48,498 nt of DNA from Thermoprotei archaeon (GTDB lineage Archaea; Thermoproteota; Thermoprotei; QMSL01): NCBI GenBank assembly GCA_003650925.1, contig QMSP01000011.1, forward strand, positions 1-48,498, in the 5' to 3' direction. Made by a program: the position numbers and the translations under genes. The notes under the pieces are model-generated. The model worked only from the letters and a program-made list of their open reading frames with translations, made no database searches and was not told the origin of the DNA. Shown piece after piece: positions 24,839 through 33,804 of this stretch (positions are counted from its first letter, which is position 1; every line of letters starts with the position of its first letter).

Positions 24839-26531
24839 CTCCTACATATATGGGCTGAGGATTACGTAGCTCATGTTCGGCTATGATATAGTTCTGAAGC
24901 TCCACAGTGTACCACTCCCTGAAGAACTTCTCCACCTCACCATATATCTCCTCCTCAAGCTTAGTCTTTGCCTTTACGTAGAAGGTCTTGCCATAGACTT
25001 CATTCACTACCTCTCCCTTCATGACCACTATCTCACCACTCTTGATGGTGTATTCAGCTCTCTTGAACGCCTTTAGATACTTCTCATAATCTCTTGAGGG
25101 GTCAAGCTCCTTTGGATTTATATCGTAAATCGCCACATCAGCATCCGCGCCAATTCCTAGATGGCCTTTGGTTCTCTCAAGCCCAAGTAGCTTGGCAGGA
25201 GCTGCTCTAGTCATGACCGCGATCTCATAGAGGTCGTACTCCCTATCTATTGATGGAAGTATGGCTTTGCGTAGTGCTCTTCGGTTCAGCTTCTTCATGA
25301 CTTCCTCCCTAAACCTCTTGCTCATGAGTAAGGTCATTATCTTCGGATAGCGTGTGAAGGGAGCTCCATTGGGATGGTCAGTAGTGATCATCACACGCCA
25401 TGGATCCTCAACTAGTAGAGCTATCTCCAGTCCAATGCACCATTGGAGAGCATTCACAAAGTTCCTCCTTCTATATTTATAAGGAACTATGCCTGCTGCA
25501 GCCTCAGCCTCCACATCAGTTCCTAGCCACTTCCATCTAGCCATGTGAAATAGAGCATACTCAAAAGGTGCATCGGCGGTCATGGTTGTAGCTGTTCCAA
25601 AGTCTATTTGACCCATGTCCAAACTTACGTGCTTATGGGTATTGACGTACTTCGCTATCTTCTCAGACCCTGTCCCTAAATCATACCAGTTCCCGCCTAG
25701 ATATGCATTGAACTGAACATGTGTTATGTGCAGAATCACCTTATCGCTGGATAAGCGAGATACAGCATCCATGGTCTTCAAGGTGGTCTCACAGTTTCCT
25801 GGAATACCAAGCTTATTGCAATGCACGTGAAGTGGATGTGGTAAACCAAGCTCCAGGTTGACTCTACACAGTCCTTCTACTATGTCTCTCGGTGTTAGGC
25901 TATATGGCTCCACTGGGTCATCTACGTCCAGCCCATAACCCCTTCCCCAGCTCCATAGCACAGCAGTGCCTGGGTCAACTAGCTTCACGCCATAGCCCTT
26001 AACAGCCTCTAGGAGCCATAGGATGAACTCCTTACAGCCTTCATAGTCTTTATTATCAAGATAGTTCAGGATTATCCTGTTGGAGTCCATTAATATAAGA
26101 CAAGCCTTGTCAACAATTGGTATGTCGTTCAGCTCCTCATGTGTATGCCTAGTCTTCAATGGAGGAGATGCTGGTTCTATGACCGTGGTCCATCCCATTC
26201 TTGCATATCTGTAGCCAGTGATGTAGGTTGATGGCGTGTATTTCCCAGTCCCAGATCTTCTTCTTCCAGGCACCAGCTTCATGAAGCTTCTATAGTGGTC
26301 ATTGAGCATCATTATCCTGCCAGAATTAACCTTTGGCCCAGCTACATGAGCATGGATGTCTATTCCGCCAGGCATGACTACCTTACCTTTTGCATCTATC
26401 ACCTTAGCACGTTGGAGGTCTATCTCGGATGGCTCTACGATCTTGCCATCCTTTATTGCTATGTCCATTACATCTCCTTTGATATTATTCATGGGGTCAT
26501 ACACATACCCATTCTTGATCAGGATCTCCAA
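24831..26531 (-). CDS. fwdA: Formylmethanofuran dehydrogenase subunit A (amidohydrolase)
   Basis: FwdA condenses formate made by FwdB with methanofuran using a binuclear metal site. The 566-residue protein has the amidohydrolase HxH (GGIDIHAHV, His60 and His62), a later HVHCNKLG histidine pair, HITHVQFN and the metal-binding Asp in TTDHPNGAPFTRYP. Length and motifs are those of methanogen FwdA. One base separates it from fwdDB. Confidence 0.96.
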   Translation of the reverse strand: MEILIKNGYVYDPMNNIKGDVMDIAIKDGKIVEPSEIDLQRAKVIDAKGKVVMPGGIDIHAHVAGPKVNSGRIMMLNDHYRSFMKLVPGRRRSGTGKYTPSTYITGYRYARMGWTTVIEPASPPLKTRHTHEELNDIPIVDKACLILMDSNRIILNYLDNKDYEGCKEFILWLLEAVKGYGVKLVDPGTAVLWSWGRGYGLDVDDPVEPYSLTPRDIVEGLCRVNLELGLPHPLHVHCNKLGIPGNCETTLKTMDAVSRLSSDKVILHITHVQFNAYLGGNWYDLGTGSEKIAKYVNTHKHVSLDMGQIDFGTATTMTADAPFEYALFHMARWKWLGTDVEAEAAAGIVPYKYRRRNFVNALQWCIGLEIALLVEDPWRVMITTDHPNGAPFTRYPKIMTLLMSKRFREEVMKKLNRRALRKAILPSIDREYDLYEIAVMTRAAPAKLLGLERTKGHLGIGADADVAIYDINPKELDPSRDYEKYLKAFKRAEYTIKSGEIVVMKGEVVNEVYGKTFYVKAKTKLEEEIYGEVEKFFREWYTVELQNYIIAEHELRNPQPIYVGGA

Positions 26532-26532
26532 G

Positions 26533-28287
26533 TCAACTCCCTCCTATGCCTTTTAGCTTCTTAACTTCATCAAGGAGCATTCTCAATATCTCCTCATCTG
26601 ATAAAACTCCAGGAGGAGGCTCGATAAGTTTCCTAAGCCTTATTGGAACAGCATCCATTCTGTAAGCCGTACCCTCGCATTCTAAGCCTACTATGGCTGA
26701 AGGTATCACCACGTCCGAGACCGTGGCTGTAAGGCTCCACTTGGGGTCTATGGTTATTAAAGGTATCTTTAGCATATGCCTAACAGCCTCATTGGGGAAG
26801 TGGGCTACAGGATCAGAAGCCACTATGAGAACAGCATCTACATCACCATTGGCTAGAAGGTCTGGAGCACTGGTGAGGCCAGGTATGTGCCTAGGATAGC
26901 CTCTTCTGAAGTCTATTGAGTATGGGTAGCCTGTGGTCCATGCACACACCTGATTGGCTCCAGTCACATTATAGTGCCCTCTCATGGGTATTAGGACAAA
27001 TTTGGTCCATTCATTAAGCTCTTGAACTAATTTTATTACCTCCTCAATGTTTCTGCTCTTGCCCTTTGTCATGGTCAATCCTAGGCCATAAAATATGACA
27101 CCGAACTTTGCACTCATCATCATATCTGCAAGCTCATAGATCTTCTCAATGGGCACTCCTGCTACTTCGCTTGCTTCAATATCGAATCCCTTTATGATCA
27201 TTCTCAAAGCAGATAACAGTTCGTAGTCTTCATTTGGTCTGACCTTTATGAAGAGGTCAGCTGCTCTAGCTGTTGAAGTCTGACGAACGTCTACAACGAC
27301 GAATTTTCGCTCTTTCCTGGACTTAACATAGACTCCTCTTGAGAGCACCGTGTAGCGGGCAAGATGTCTGGGATGAGCATGAAGTGGATTACAGCCCCAG
27401 TAGATGATGAGATCTGCGTAATTCTTCACTTGGCCTAAGGTGCAAGTGACAAGGCCCACCTCCTGTAGTGCTTGAATGGAGGGCCCATGACATATGACGC
27501 TAGTGTTGTCAAAGGCTCCACCAAGTATCTCAGCCAGTTCAAGCCCTAGCTTTATGGCTTCAACTGAGGTGGAGCTCCATCCATAGAGCAGAGGATAGTC
27601 AGCATTGACGAGTATCTTAGCTGCATGCCTTATGGCCTCTTTCAGGTCAGCCTTTACTAGTTCACCATTCTTCCTGATATACGCACTGAGTATCCTATTC
27701 TCATGGGCATGTAGTATCTTACTTCTGCCTAGAGCACATGCTTTTCTAACGTCTATGATTCTACCTCCTGATATCACAACTTCAAGGTCATCACAGAGAG
27801 AGCCACAGAAAGCACATGTTACATGCTTTTCTATTCTCTTAGTCTCCTCTTTCACAACTACGACTTCAGCAGGATCCATTGGAGGGATTTTCTTGGTCAA
27901 GTTATAAACCCTCCTCAATATCTCAACGGGGTTCATTACTGGCTCTTTTGTGGGAGAGATCTCAGCATGAATTCCCTTTAGCGTAGGCATTCCAGAACCT
28001 TCAGTACTAGGGTCTACCACTAGGCTAGCCCAAGGTCCCATGGGTATGAAGGCTATTCCAGGATGAGGCTCTCTGGACTTTATAGCCTTGACCACAACTT
28101 CTCCAAACTTAGTCTTTACCTTTACAGTATCCCCTTCAGATATACCTAGTCTTCTGAGGTCGTTTTCATCAAGCTCAACTACTGCTACGTTCTTTAGGTA
28201 GTCCTCACTGAGCTTTCCCTTTTCAAGTGCTATGCCTTGTGCAAGACTTCTTCCCGTGACCAGCGTGACCTCAATTGAGGTCATCAA
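26533..28287 (-). CDS. fwdDB: Formylmethanofuran dehydrogenase, fused subunits D and B
   Basis: Residues 1 to about 118 are FwdD, the small cofactor-clamping domain (GRSLAQGIALEKGKLSEDY and GDTVKVKTKFGEVVVKA). Residues from about 155 are FwdB, which reduces CO2 to formate at a Mo/W bis-MGD. A [4Fe-4S] cluster is bound by Cys158, Cys161 and Cys165, and the metal ligand is Cys184 in RKACALG, so it is a cysteine and not a selenocysteine enzyme. The usual order in methanogens is separate fwdD and fwdB. The linker between the domains is rich in Pro and Lys. No FwdF or FwdG polyferredoxin is in the window. Confidence 0.94.
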   Translation of the reverse strand: MMTSIEVTLVTGRSLAQGIALEKGKLSEDYLKNVAVVELDENDLRRLGISEGDTVKVKTKFGEVVVKAIKSREPHPGIAFIPMGPWASLVVDPSTEGSGMPTLKGIHAEISPTKEPVMNPVEILRRVYNLTKKIPPMDPAEVVVVKEETKRIEKHVTCAFCGSLCDDLEVVISGGRIIDVRKACALGRSKILHAHENRILSAYIRKNGELVKADLKEAIRHAAKILVNADYPLLYGWSSTSVEAIKLGLELAEILGGAFDNTSVICHGPSIQALQEVGLVTCTLGQVKNYADLIIYWGCNPLHAHPRHLARYTVLSRGVYVKSRKERKFVVVDVRQTSTARAADLFIKVRPNEDYELLSALRMIIKGFDIEASEVAGVPIEKIYELADMMMSAKFGVIFYGLGLTMTKGKSRNIEEVIKLVQELNEWTKFVLIPMRGHYNVTGANQVCAWTTGYPYSIDFRRGYPRHIPGLTSAPDLLANGDVDAVLIVASDPVAHFPNEAVRHMLKIPLITIDPKWSLTATVSDVVIPSAIVGLECEGTAYRMDAVPIRLRKLIEPPPGVLSDEEILRMLLDEVKKLKGIGGS

Positions 28288-28298
28288 AGCCTAGCCTC

Positions 28299-29135
28299 CT
28301 ATTTTAATGGCTTCTCAAGTAGTCTAGTCTTGTGAAGAATAACTCCCTCCTTTGAGTGAGGTCTTCTCACTACATGGTCTCCATACTTCTCAATCTCTCT
28401 AGCCTCATCGGCTAGAGAGGCTGCATACCTCATCATCTCATGAGCAGCAGCAGCGTAGAATATGTACCTCTCGCGCTCCTTTATCTTGAAGCAAGCTGCT
28501 GTGGTTAGCTTTGACACAGTGGCTGCGATCTCAAAGGCAGCCATCGCCTTGGCCTTTGCATAGGGATTGCCAAACCCAGCTTTATTTACCGCAGTTTCAG
28601 CGTTCACCACAATTCTGGGAAGGGTTAACTCCTTGCCTGTCTTCAAAGCCTCTATGATGCTGTCTATGGCCTCGTATAGTATGTTGTATACGCCAGTGAT
28701 CGCCAATACTCTTATGACATCTGAATTGTAGATGGCCATTTCCACTGGGTCTAGAAACTCTCTGCGAGCTCCTATCATTGAGTCCGCCAGTACTATTATG
28801 TAGCCAGCCCCTTTTTCCTCCAAGTACTTGCGCGCCTTCTGCGCAGGCGCATCCGATATGACTAGAGTAGGTAGTTTTGCGTTAGTGAGAAGCTCAACGA
28901 CCTTCTTGGGGCCAGGTAATGTAGCATTGGGCGTGGTAAGTATGACAAAGCTTGGATTGAAGTTCAGCATACCCTTGACCACGTCCTCAACATCCTCATC
29001 AGTCATCTTAGCTCCTGACCCTACGACTCTCACTTCTATGTCCTCTCTGTCAGCTCTCTCATCCAGAAGATATTCAAGAAGAGGCGTGCAGCCTATGCAT
29101 CCGATTTTCAGCACTCCGACCCTAACTTTGGGCAT
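28299..29135 (-). CDS. mtd: F420-dependent methylene-H4MPT dehydrogenase
   Basis: Mtd reduces methenyl-H4MPT with F420H2. I use the ATG at 29135 (MPKVRVGVLKIGCIG), which gives 278 residues, the normal length. The frame runs on to 29198, but that part would overlap the TATA elements. Signatures are IGCIGCTPLLEYLLDERADRED, VVGSGAKM, TTPNATLPGPKK and FLDPVEMAIYNSDVIRVLA. ATG 29150 is an alternative. It heads the seven-gene mtd-fwd-mch operon, 11 nt before fwdDB. Confidence 0.94.
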   Translation of the reverse strand: MPKVRVGVLKIGCIGCTPLLEYLLDERADREDIEVRVVGSGAKMTDEDVEDVVKGMLNFNPSFVILTTPNATLPGPKKVVELLTNAKLPTLVISDAPAQKARKYLEEKGAGYIIVLADSMIGARREFLDPVEMAIYNSDVIRVLAITGVYNILYEAIDSIIEALKTGKELTLPRIVVNAETAVNKAGFGNPYAKAKAMAAFEIAATVSKLTTAACFKIKERERYIFYAAAAHEMMRYAASLADEAREIEKYGDHVVRRPHSKEGVILHKTRLLEKPLK

Positions 29136-29169
29136 GTTCCACAGCCCCATGTACTCTTCTCTGAGAAGG

Positions 29170-29190
29170 ATATTTAAAATCTTTAAATCC
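29170..29190. promoter_or_regulatory. Bidirectional promoter between mtd and ftr
   Basis: The AT-rich patch gives ATTTTAAATA reading left (about 35 nt before the mtd ATG at 29135) and CTTTAAATCC reading right (about 30 nt before the ftr ATG). Both spacings suit archaeal TATA boxes with short leaders, so the two arms of the C1 pathway would share one promoter patch. Confidence 0.55.
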
Positions 29191-29219
29191 TCTCTCATCT
29201 AAACTACATCAGGGGCCTT

Positions 29220-30143
29220 ATGAAGCTGAACGATGTAGAGGTAGAGAGCACATTCGCTGAAGCTTTCCCAATGTACGTCGCTAGGCTTCTCATAACCGCC
29301 AAGAATAGGCGTTGGGCTCTAATAGCTGCTAAGCAGGCTACTGGCTTTGCAACTTCCATCATAATGTGTCCTGCTGAGGCAGGCATAGAGAAGCTAGTCT
29401 CAGAGAAGGCTACTCCTGATGGAAGACCTGGTGTCTTGATTCAAATATATCATCGCACCATACCTGAGCTCAAGGTTCAGGTGATGGCCAGAGTAGGACA
29501 ATGCGTATTAACATGCCCCACCACAGCCGTCTTCGATGCTCTTCCTCGAGTCAAGAGGAGGATGAGGATTGGATCAGCCATCGCTAAGTTTGGGGATGGA
29601 TTTGAAGTCAAGGACAAGGTCTATGGAAGAGAGATGTGGAGAATACCTGTCATGGAGGGTGAATTTCTGCTTGAGGATAGTGTTGGAGTCATAAGTGGAG
29701 TAGCAGGAGGCAACATAGTAATCCTAGCTGAGAGCCTTGATGCAGGGCTTCTAGCCGCTGAGAATGCTGTCAGGTTCATAAGGAGGTACTCCAAAGGGGT
29801 AATTCTTCCATTTCCAGGAGGAATCGTAAGATCAGGCTCTAAGGTGGGGTCACTTAAGTATCCCAAGCTCATTGCAACCACCAACCATCCCTACTGTCCC
29901 ACCTTAAGAGATAAAGTGAGTGATACCAAGGTGCCCAAGGACGTTAACTGCGTATATGAGATAGTGATAAATGGCCTTAAGGAGGAATATGTACTCAAGG
30001 CGATGGGGCTAGCCATTCTAGGAGCAAGCAGAGTGAAGGGCGTGAGGAGAATAACAGCGGTGAACTTTGGCGGAAAGCTTGGACCCTACAAGCTGAACCT
30101 AGAGGAGGCAGTAGAAGTAGTCAAGGGCATGTCTCTTAGCTAG
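29220..30143 (+). CDS. ftr: Formylmethanofuran:H4MPT formyltransferase
   Basis: Ftr moves the formyl group from methanofuran to H4MPT. The 307-residue protein opens with NDVEVESTFAEAFPMYVARLLITA and has GFATSIIMCPAEAGIE, GRPGVLIQIYH, RVGQCVLTCPTTAVFD and FPGGIVRSGSKVG, all family blocks. It is divergent from mtd and 27 nt before adk. Confidence 0.95.
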   Translation: MKLNDVEVESTFAEAFPMYVARLLITAKNRRWALIAAKQATGFATSIIMCPAEAGIEKLVSEKATPDGRPGVLIQIYHRTIPELKVQVMARVGQCVLTCPTTAVFDALPRVKRRMRIGSAIAKFGDGFEVKDKVYGREMWRIPVMEGEFLLEDSVGVISGVAGGNIVILAESLDAGLLAAENAVRFIRRYSKGVILPFPGGIVRSGSKVGSLKYPKLIATTNHPYCPTLRDKVSDTKVPKDVNCVYEIVINGLKEEYVLKAMGLAILGASRVKGVRRITAVNFGGKLGPYKLNLEEAVEVVKGMSLS

Positions 30144-30170
30144 CTCCACTAACGACACTTGGGGGTGATT

Positions 30171-30860
30171 GTGTTTGTTAAGCTGATAATCCTTGGCCCT
30201 CCAGGAGTTGGCAAGGGAACGTATTCCACTAGGCTATCGAAACTATTAGGGATAGTCAAGATCTCCACAGGCGATATCCTTAGGGAAGAGGTCAGGAAGG
30301 GCAGTAAACTAGGTAGATTAGTGGAGAAGCACCTTAAGGAAGGAACACTAGTCCCAGACGATATCATGGTTAGAATAGTGGAGAAGAGAATTCGCAAAGC
30401 AGGATCCAAAGGCTTCATACTTGATGGCTTTCCTAGAACCTTAGAGCAGGCTCAAGCCCTAGACAAGATAGTCAAGATTGACGCTATCATCTACCTCAGC
30501 ATGGATGAGGAGATCCTTATAGAGAGACTCTTGAGAAGGAGAGTGCGCAAGCGCTGTGGAGCTGTCTACAATGTTACTGATATTCGAAAAGTTGTAAATG
30601 GAGTGGAGTACATATTCCCTCCTCTTCTCTCTCAAAGGAGAAGAATATGTGATTTATGTGGAGGACCTCTAGTTCGAAGAGAAGATGATGAGCCTGAAGT
30701 TATTAGAAGAAGGTTGAAGATCTACAAGAGGCTCTCTAAGCCAATCATCAATTACTACAAAACCAGAGGCGTACCCTTCATAGAGATCTGTGTTAACAGA
30801 GAGCCATCGATAATAGTTGATAGAATAGTTTATCGTCTCAAAGAGCTCAACCTCATATAA
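30171..30860 (+). CDS. adk: Adenylate kinase with zinc-binding lid
   Basis: Converts AMP and ATP to ADP. The P-loop GPPGVGKGT is near residue 8, ISTGDILREE and GFILDGFPRT follow, and the LID domain has CGAVYN and CDLCGG, a zinc set. This is the bacterial-type Adk rather than the short archaeal AdkA. I choose GTG at 30171, preceded by GGGGGTGAT, over the TTG at 30159. It probably shares a transcript with ftr. Confidence 0.92.
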   Translation: MFVKLIILGPPGVGKGTYSTRLSKLLGIVKISTGDILREEVRKGSKLGRLVEKHLKEGTLVPDDIMVRIVEKRIRKAGSKGFILDGFPRTLEQAQALDKIVKIDAIIYLSMDEEILIERLLRRRVRKRCGAVYNVTDIRKVVNGVEYIFPPLLSQRRRICDLCGGPLVRREDDEPEVIRRRLKIYKRLSKPIINYYKTRGVPFIEICVNREPSIIVDRIVYRLKELNLI

Positions 30861-31021
30861 TACGGTACCATGATTTGCTCCTTATTTTGTATTTTAAAGC
30901 TTGATATTGCAAATGATACCAGCTCCAAATGTATAATAGCCAAAGATGGTGCATACTTAAGGATTGCCTGAGGTGGAAAGCTTAAATCCTGAATATGTAG
31001 TATACTACTAAGCGATGTAAT
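30861..31021. other. Intergenic region with likely promoter, no gene seen
   Basis: A 161-bp gap. CTTAAATCC near 30983, about 36 nt before the next ATG, is a likely TATA element. I see no riboswitch I can name and no short ORF with a convincing ribosome site. Confidence 0.35.
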
Positions 31022-31804
31022 ATGATAGAAAGCTCTGTAAATATATACAGAAGGTCTTCGCTAAGGGTTGCGATAATAGCGCTATTCGCTGCACTATACT
31101 TCCTGCTCTCAATACTGCCAGGCATACCAGTCGTAGGATTGCCTGGAATGAAGATACAGCTGGAAGCCTCCATAGCCTCGATCTTCGGAATATTGCTGGG
31201 CCCCTATCTAGGAGCTCTCTCAGCGCTATTAGGAACTTTAATAGCAACCTTCTATGGTGGGCTTAGCTTGTTCAACATGATATTCATATTAAATCCAGCA
31301 TCCAATGCCTTCATAAGCGGATTATTGGTAAGAGGGAGATGGAGAGAGGCGCTCGTGATGTTTGCTTTGATAGTGATAGGATTCTGGCTTACACCAATGC
31401 CTCATCCTCTACACGAGAATTGGTACGTAGGGGTCGCAGCCACCTTCGATAAAGTTATAGCACTCCTCCTCATACCACCTCTTCATAAGTTCATGAGTGG
31501 AGAGCTTAGCGCGATAACGAAGAGAAGAGCTAGGCTCCTTAGACTGGTCAGCCCCATATTCTTGATAGCCTTTATTGGGAACCAGTTTGACTCAGCACTA
31601 GGATGCCTCATCTTTGCCCTTCCACTTGTCTATCAGGGTATTTTCGGCTTGGAGACAGAATTTGTCAGAACACTTTTCATAATAAGTCCACTTGCATACC
31701 CAGCGATAAGGCTGTTACAGGCAGTGATAGCATCGATAATAGGCATTCCCTTAATAAAAGCACTACACATGAGCAAGCTTGTCCCATCCTTTGAACATGA
31801 ATAG
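31022..31804 (+). CDS. ECF transporter substrate-binding S component
   Basis: A 260-residue membrane protein with about six hydrophobic segments (roughly 14-33, 43-60, 62-82, 108-124, 148-164, 190-215), typical of the S component that binds a vitamin or metal in energy-coupling-factor transporters. ALFAALYFLLSILPGIP and FGILLGPYLGALSALLGT fit the family. The substrate cannot be read from sequence. The ATP-binding A and transmembrane T components are not nearby. Confidence 0.75.
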   Translation: MIESSVNIYRRSSLRVAIIALFAALYFLLSILPGIPVVGLPGMKIQLEASIASIFGILLGPYLGALSALLGTLIATFYGGLSLFNMIFILNPASNAFISGLLVRGRWREALVMFALIVIGFWLTPMPHPLHENWYVGVAATFDKVIALLLIPPLHKFMSGELSAITKRRARLLRLVSPIFLIAFIGNQFDSALGCLIFALPLVYQGIFGLETEFVRTLFIISPLAYPAIRLLQAVIASIIGIPLIKALHMSKLVPSFEHE

Positions 31805-31979
31805 AATAGCGTTCAAGTACATGAGGGAAAAGAATGGGAAGTCATTATGCTCTGGCAGAGAGTGGAGACTAGAAGCTTGAGAGTTGGATCAAGGAGTGAG
31901 GAAAATACAGTTGATGACAAGACTGCGCGAGTAAGAAGTGATTCAAGATAAGAAAGAATTAGAGTAAGGTCTGCAATAA

Positions 31980-31991
31980 ATGTCATGACAT
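31980..31991. promoter_or_regulatory. Perfect 12-bp palindrome, operator candidate
   Basis: ATGTCATGACAT is self-complementary and ends 14 nt before the ATG of the winged-helix regulator. A symmetric site there would suit binding of a dimer, possibly autoregulation. Confidence 0.4.
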
Positions 31992-32005
31992 GATGTGCAT
32001 AGGGC

Positions 32006-32515
32006 ATGGAGGTATTCAACTTGAAGATATGGCCATATGTGCTTCCTCTCCCAACTGACAGAGAGAAATTGTTGAAGTACCTTTTAGTGATCTTCGGCTC
32101 AGATGTCACCATAAATATCCTCAGAAGGATCCCTCTCAAGGGCAAGGCTTATCAAGGAGATCTAATAAAGGGCTTACCCTACTCGAACAAGACTATTATA
32201 AATCACCTCAAAGCTCTAGTAACCTTGGGGGTTTTGAAGGAGGGCATGGAGAAGGTGATGAGGGATGGAAGAAGTGTTTGGGTTAAATGGTACACTCCAA
32301 CAGACCTTGGTAAGTGGATAGTCTTGCTTCTAAGCTCTCCTGAACAAATAGATAGGGAGACCCTTGAGGAGACAATAAAAGAGCTCTTCAGGATGTATGT
32401 TAAAGGCTTATTCGAACTATGTTATAGATATGGCTTAGACGTAGGCTTTCTAAGAGGCATATTCGAGGAGGAGCTTGAACGGGCAACTGCGAAAATGACC
32501 AGCGACAACTCCTGA
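32006..32515 (+). CDS. Winged-helix transcriptional regulator
   Basis: A 169-residue protein with an N-terminal ArsR-like winged helix: DVTINILRRIP, YQGDLIKGLPYSNKTIINHLKALVTLGVLKEG as helix-turn-helix, then a wing around RDGRSVWVKWYTPTDLG. The C-terminal 70 residues are helical and acidic and may dimerise. It precedes mfnD on the same strand and the palindrome before it is a candidate operator. Control of methanofuran synthesis is a guess from position. Confidence 0.75.
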   Translation: MEVFNLKIWPYVLPLPTDREKLLKYLLVIFGSDVTINILRRIPLKGKAYQGDLIKGLPYSNKTIINHLKALVTLGVLKEGMEKVMRDGRSVWVKWYTPTDLGKWIVLLLSSPEQIDRETLEETIKELFRMYVKGLFELCYRYGLDVGFLRGIFEEELERATAKMTSDNS

Positions 32516-32616
32516 GTTTGATGGCACAACGTATATCCCAAGGTTCTTGCCTAAGAGAATTCTAGGAAAACTGTGATGAAGCCATCACCGAAGGTCTCAG
32601 ACTCTAGGTGGTGGGC

Positions 32617-33804
32617 ATGACGTTGAGGGCGCTAGTCACTGAATACATTTGTGGGACAGATCTAGCCCTTCTCAGTGATGCATATAGAGACTTGTTGATT
32701 GAAGGCTACTCAATGTTATACTTCACCGCACGAGATCTGTCCAATGCTGGATGTAAGGTTTCAGTGCTACTTCATAGCAAGCTCAAGGAGCTTCCTCTGC
32801 CTCTAGGCGTTGAAGTGATTGAGATAAGTGAAGACTACTTTGACTTCCTTGAGAGAATATACAAGAACTATGATTATATTCTGGCCATAGCCCCACCCCT
32901 TGAGTTAATGGAGATATGTAGCATAGTTGGAGACAAGTATATGGGGCCTGAGCCAAGGCTTGTGGAGCTCTTCTCTGATAAGTGGCAGGCCATCAAGGAG
33001 CTGAAGGAGCTAGGCTTCTCAGTGCCAAAGACTATTTTGCTTAAAGGAGACCATGTAGGTGTGCGCCCACTTAAGTATCCCGTTGTCATCAAGCCCAGCA
33101 ATGGAGCAGGAGGGACAGGCATAACCATGGCATGTAAAGAGGAGGAGCTCGAGAGAGCTTTGAGAAGTGCAAAAGCTGTGAGTAGCAAGCCCTATGTTCT
33201 ATTACAGGAGCTCATAGATGGTATACATGCAAGCATATCGATCATTACGTCGTCTGATCATGAGCTACTCCTCGTTAGTTCCAATGCTCAGCTCATAGAG
33301 ATCACCAAGGAAGGCAAGTTCAGATACCGAGGAGGAGTATTGCCGCTCAGGTACTATGCGGAGAAGGCTGTAGAGCTAGCGCGCAGGCTAATCAAGGCTT
33401 TTCCAGGCCTGAGAGGTTACTTTGGAGTAGACGTTGTATGGAGAGGAGATGTTCCATACATTATGGAGATAAATCCCAGGATTACGACATCCTATCTAGG
33501 ATTGAGTAGATTGATAGGTTCAAAGCTTGGATTATGCATGATAGGCTCAATGGAATACTTGGACACAACACTCGTCAAGCATGTGCCTTTATCCATTGAC
33601 ACCACAGCATATTATATAACCATTTATGAGAAACTCAGTAAGCCTAGGGATGATGAGGTCATAATGTTGCCTAGCTATACTAAGAGAAGTATTGTCATAG
33701 GTACTGTGCATTCGATGAATGAGCTTCTAAGGGAAATAGAGAGGCTAGCCCCAGACCTTCTTTTGTATGTGAGCACCTTGGCTAGTAAAATCTTTTATCG
33801 ATGA
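32617..33804 (+). CDS. mfnD: Tyramine-glutamate ligase MfnD
   Basis: MfnD joins glutamate to tyramine in methanofuran synthesis. The ATP-grasp core shows YPVVIKPSNGAGGTGITMA near residue 150, YVLLQELIDG, GYFGVDVVWRGDVPYIMEINPRITTSY. The N-terminal SDAYRDLLIEGYSML is also typical. ATG 32617 follows GGTGGTG; GTG at 32608 or 32611 are possible. Its end overlaps the convergent HisA-like gene by 23 nt. Confidence 0.88.
   Translation: MTLRALVTEYICGTDLALLSDAYRDLLIEGYSMLYFTARDLSNAGCKVSVLLHSKLKELPLPLGVEVIEISEDYFDFLERIYKNYDYILAIAPPLELMEICSIVGDKYMGPEPRLVELFSDKWQAIKELKELGFSVPKTILLKGDHVGVRPLKYPVVIKPSNGAGGTGITMACKEEELERALRSAKAVSSKPYVLLQELIDGIHASISIITSSDHELLLVSSNAQLIEITKEGKFRYRGGVLPLRYYAEKAVELARRLIKAFPGLRGYFGVDVVWRGDVPYIMEINPRITTSYLGLSRLIGSKLGLCMIGSMEYLDTTLVKHVPLSIDTTAYYITIYEKLSKPRDDEVIMLPSYTKRSIVIGTVHSMNELLREIERLAPDLLLYVSTLASKIFYR

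Noticed and set aside
26533-28287. Selenocysteine FwdB
   Set aside because: The metal ligand is an ordinary Cys codon in RKACALG and there is no in-frame TGA.
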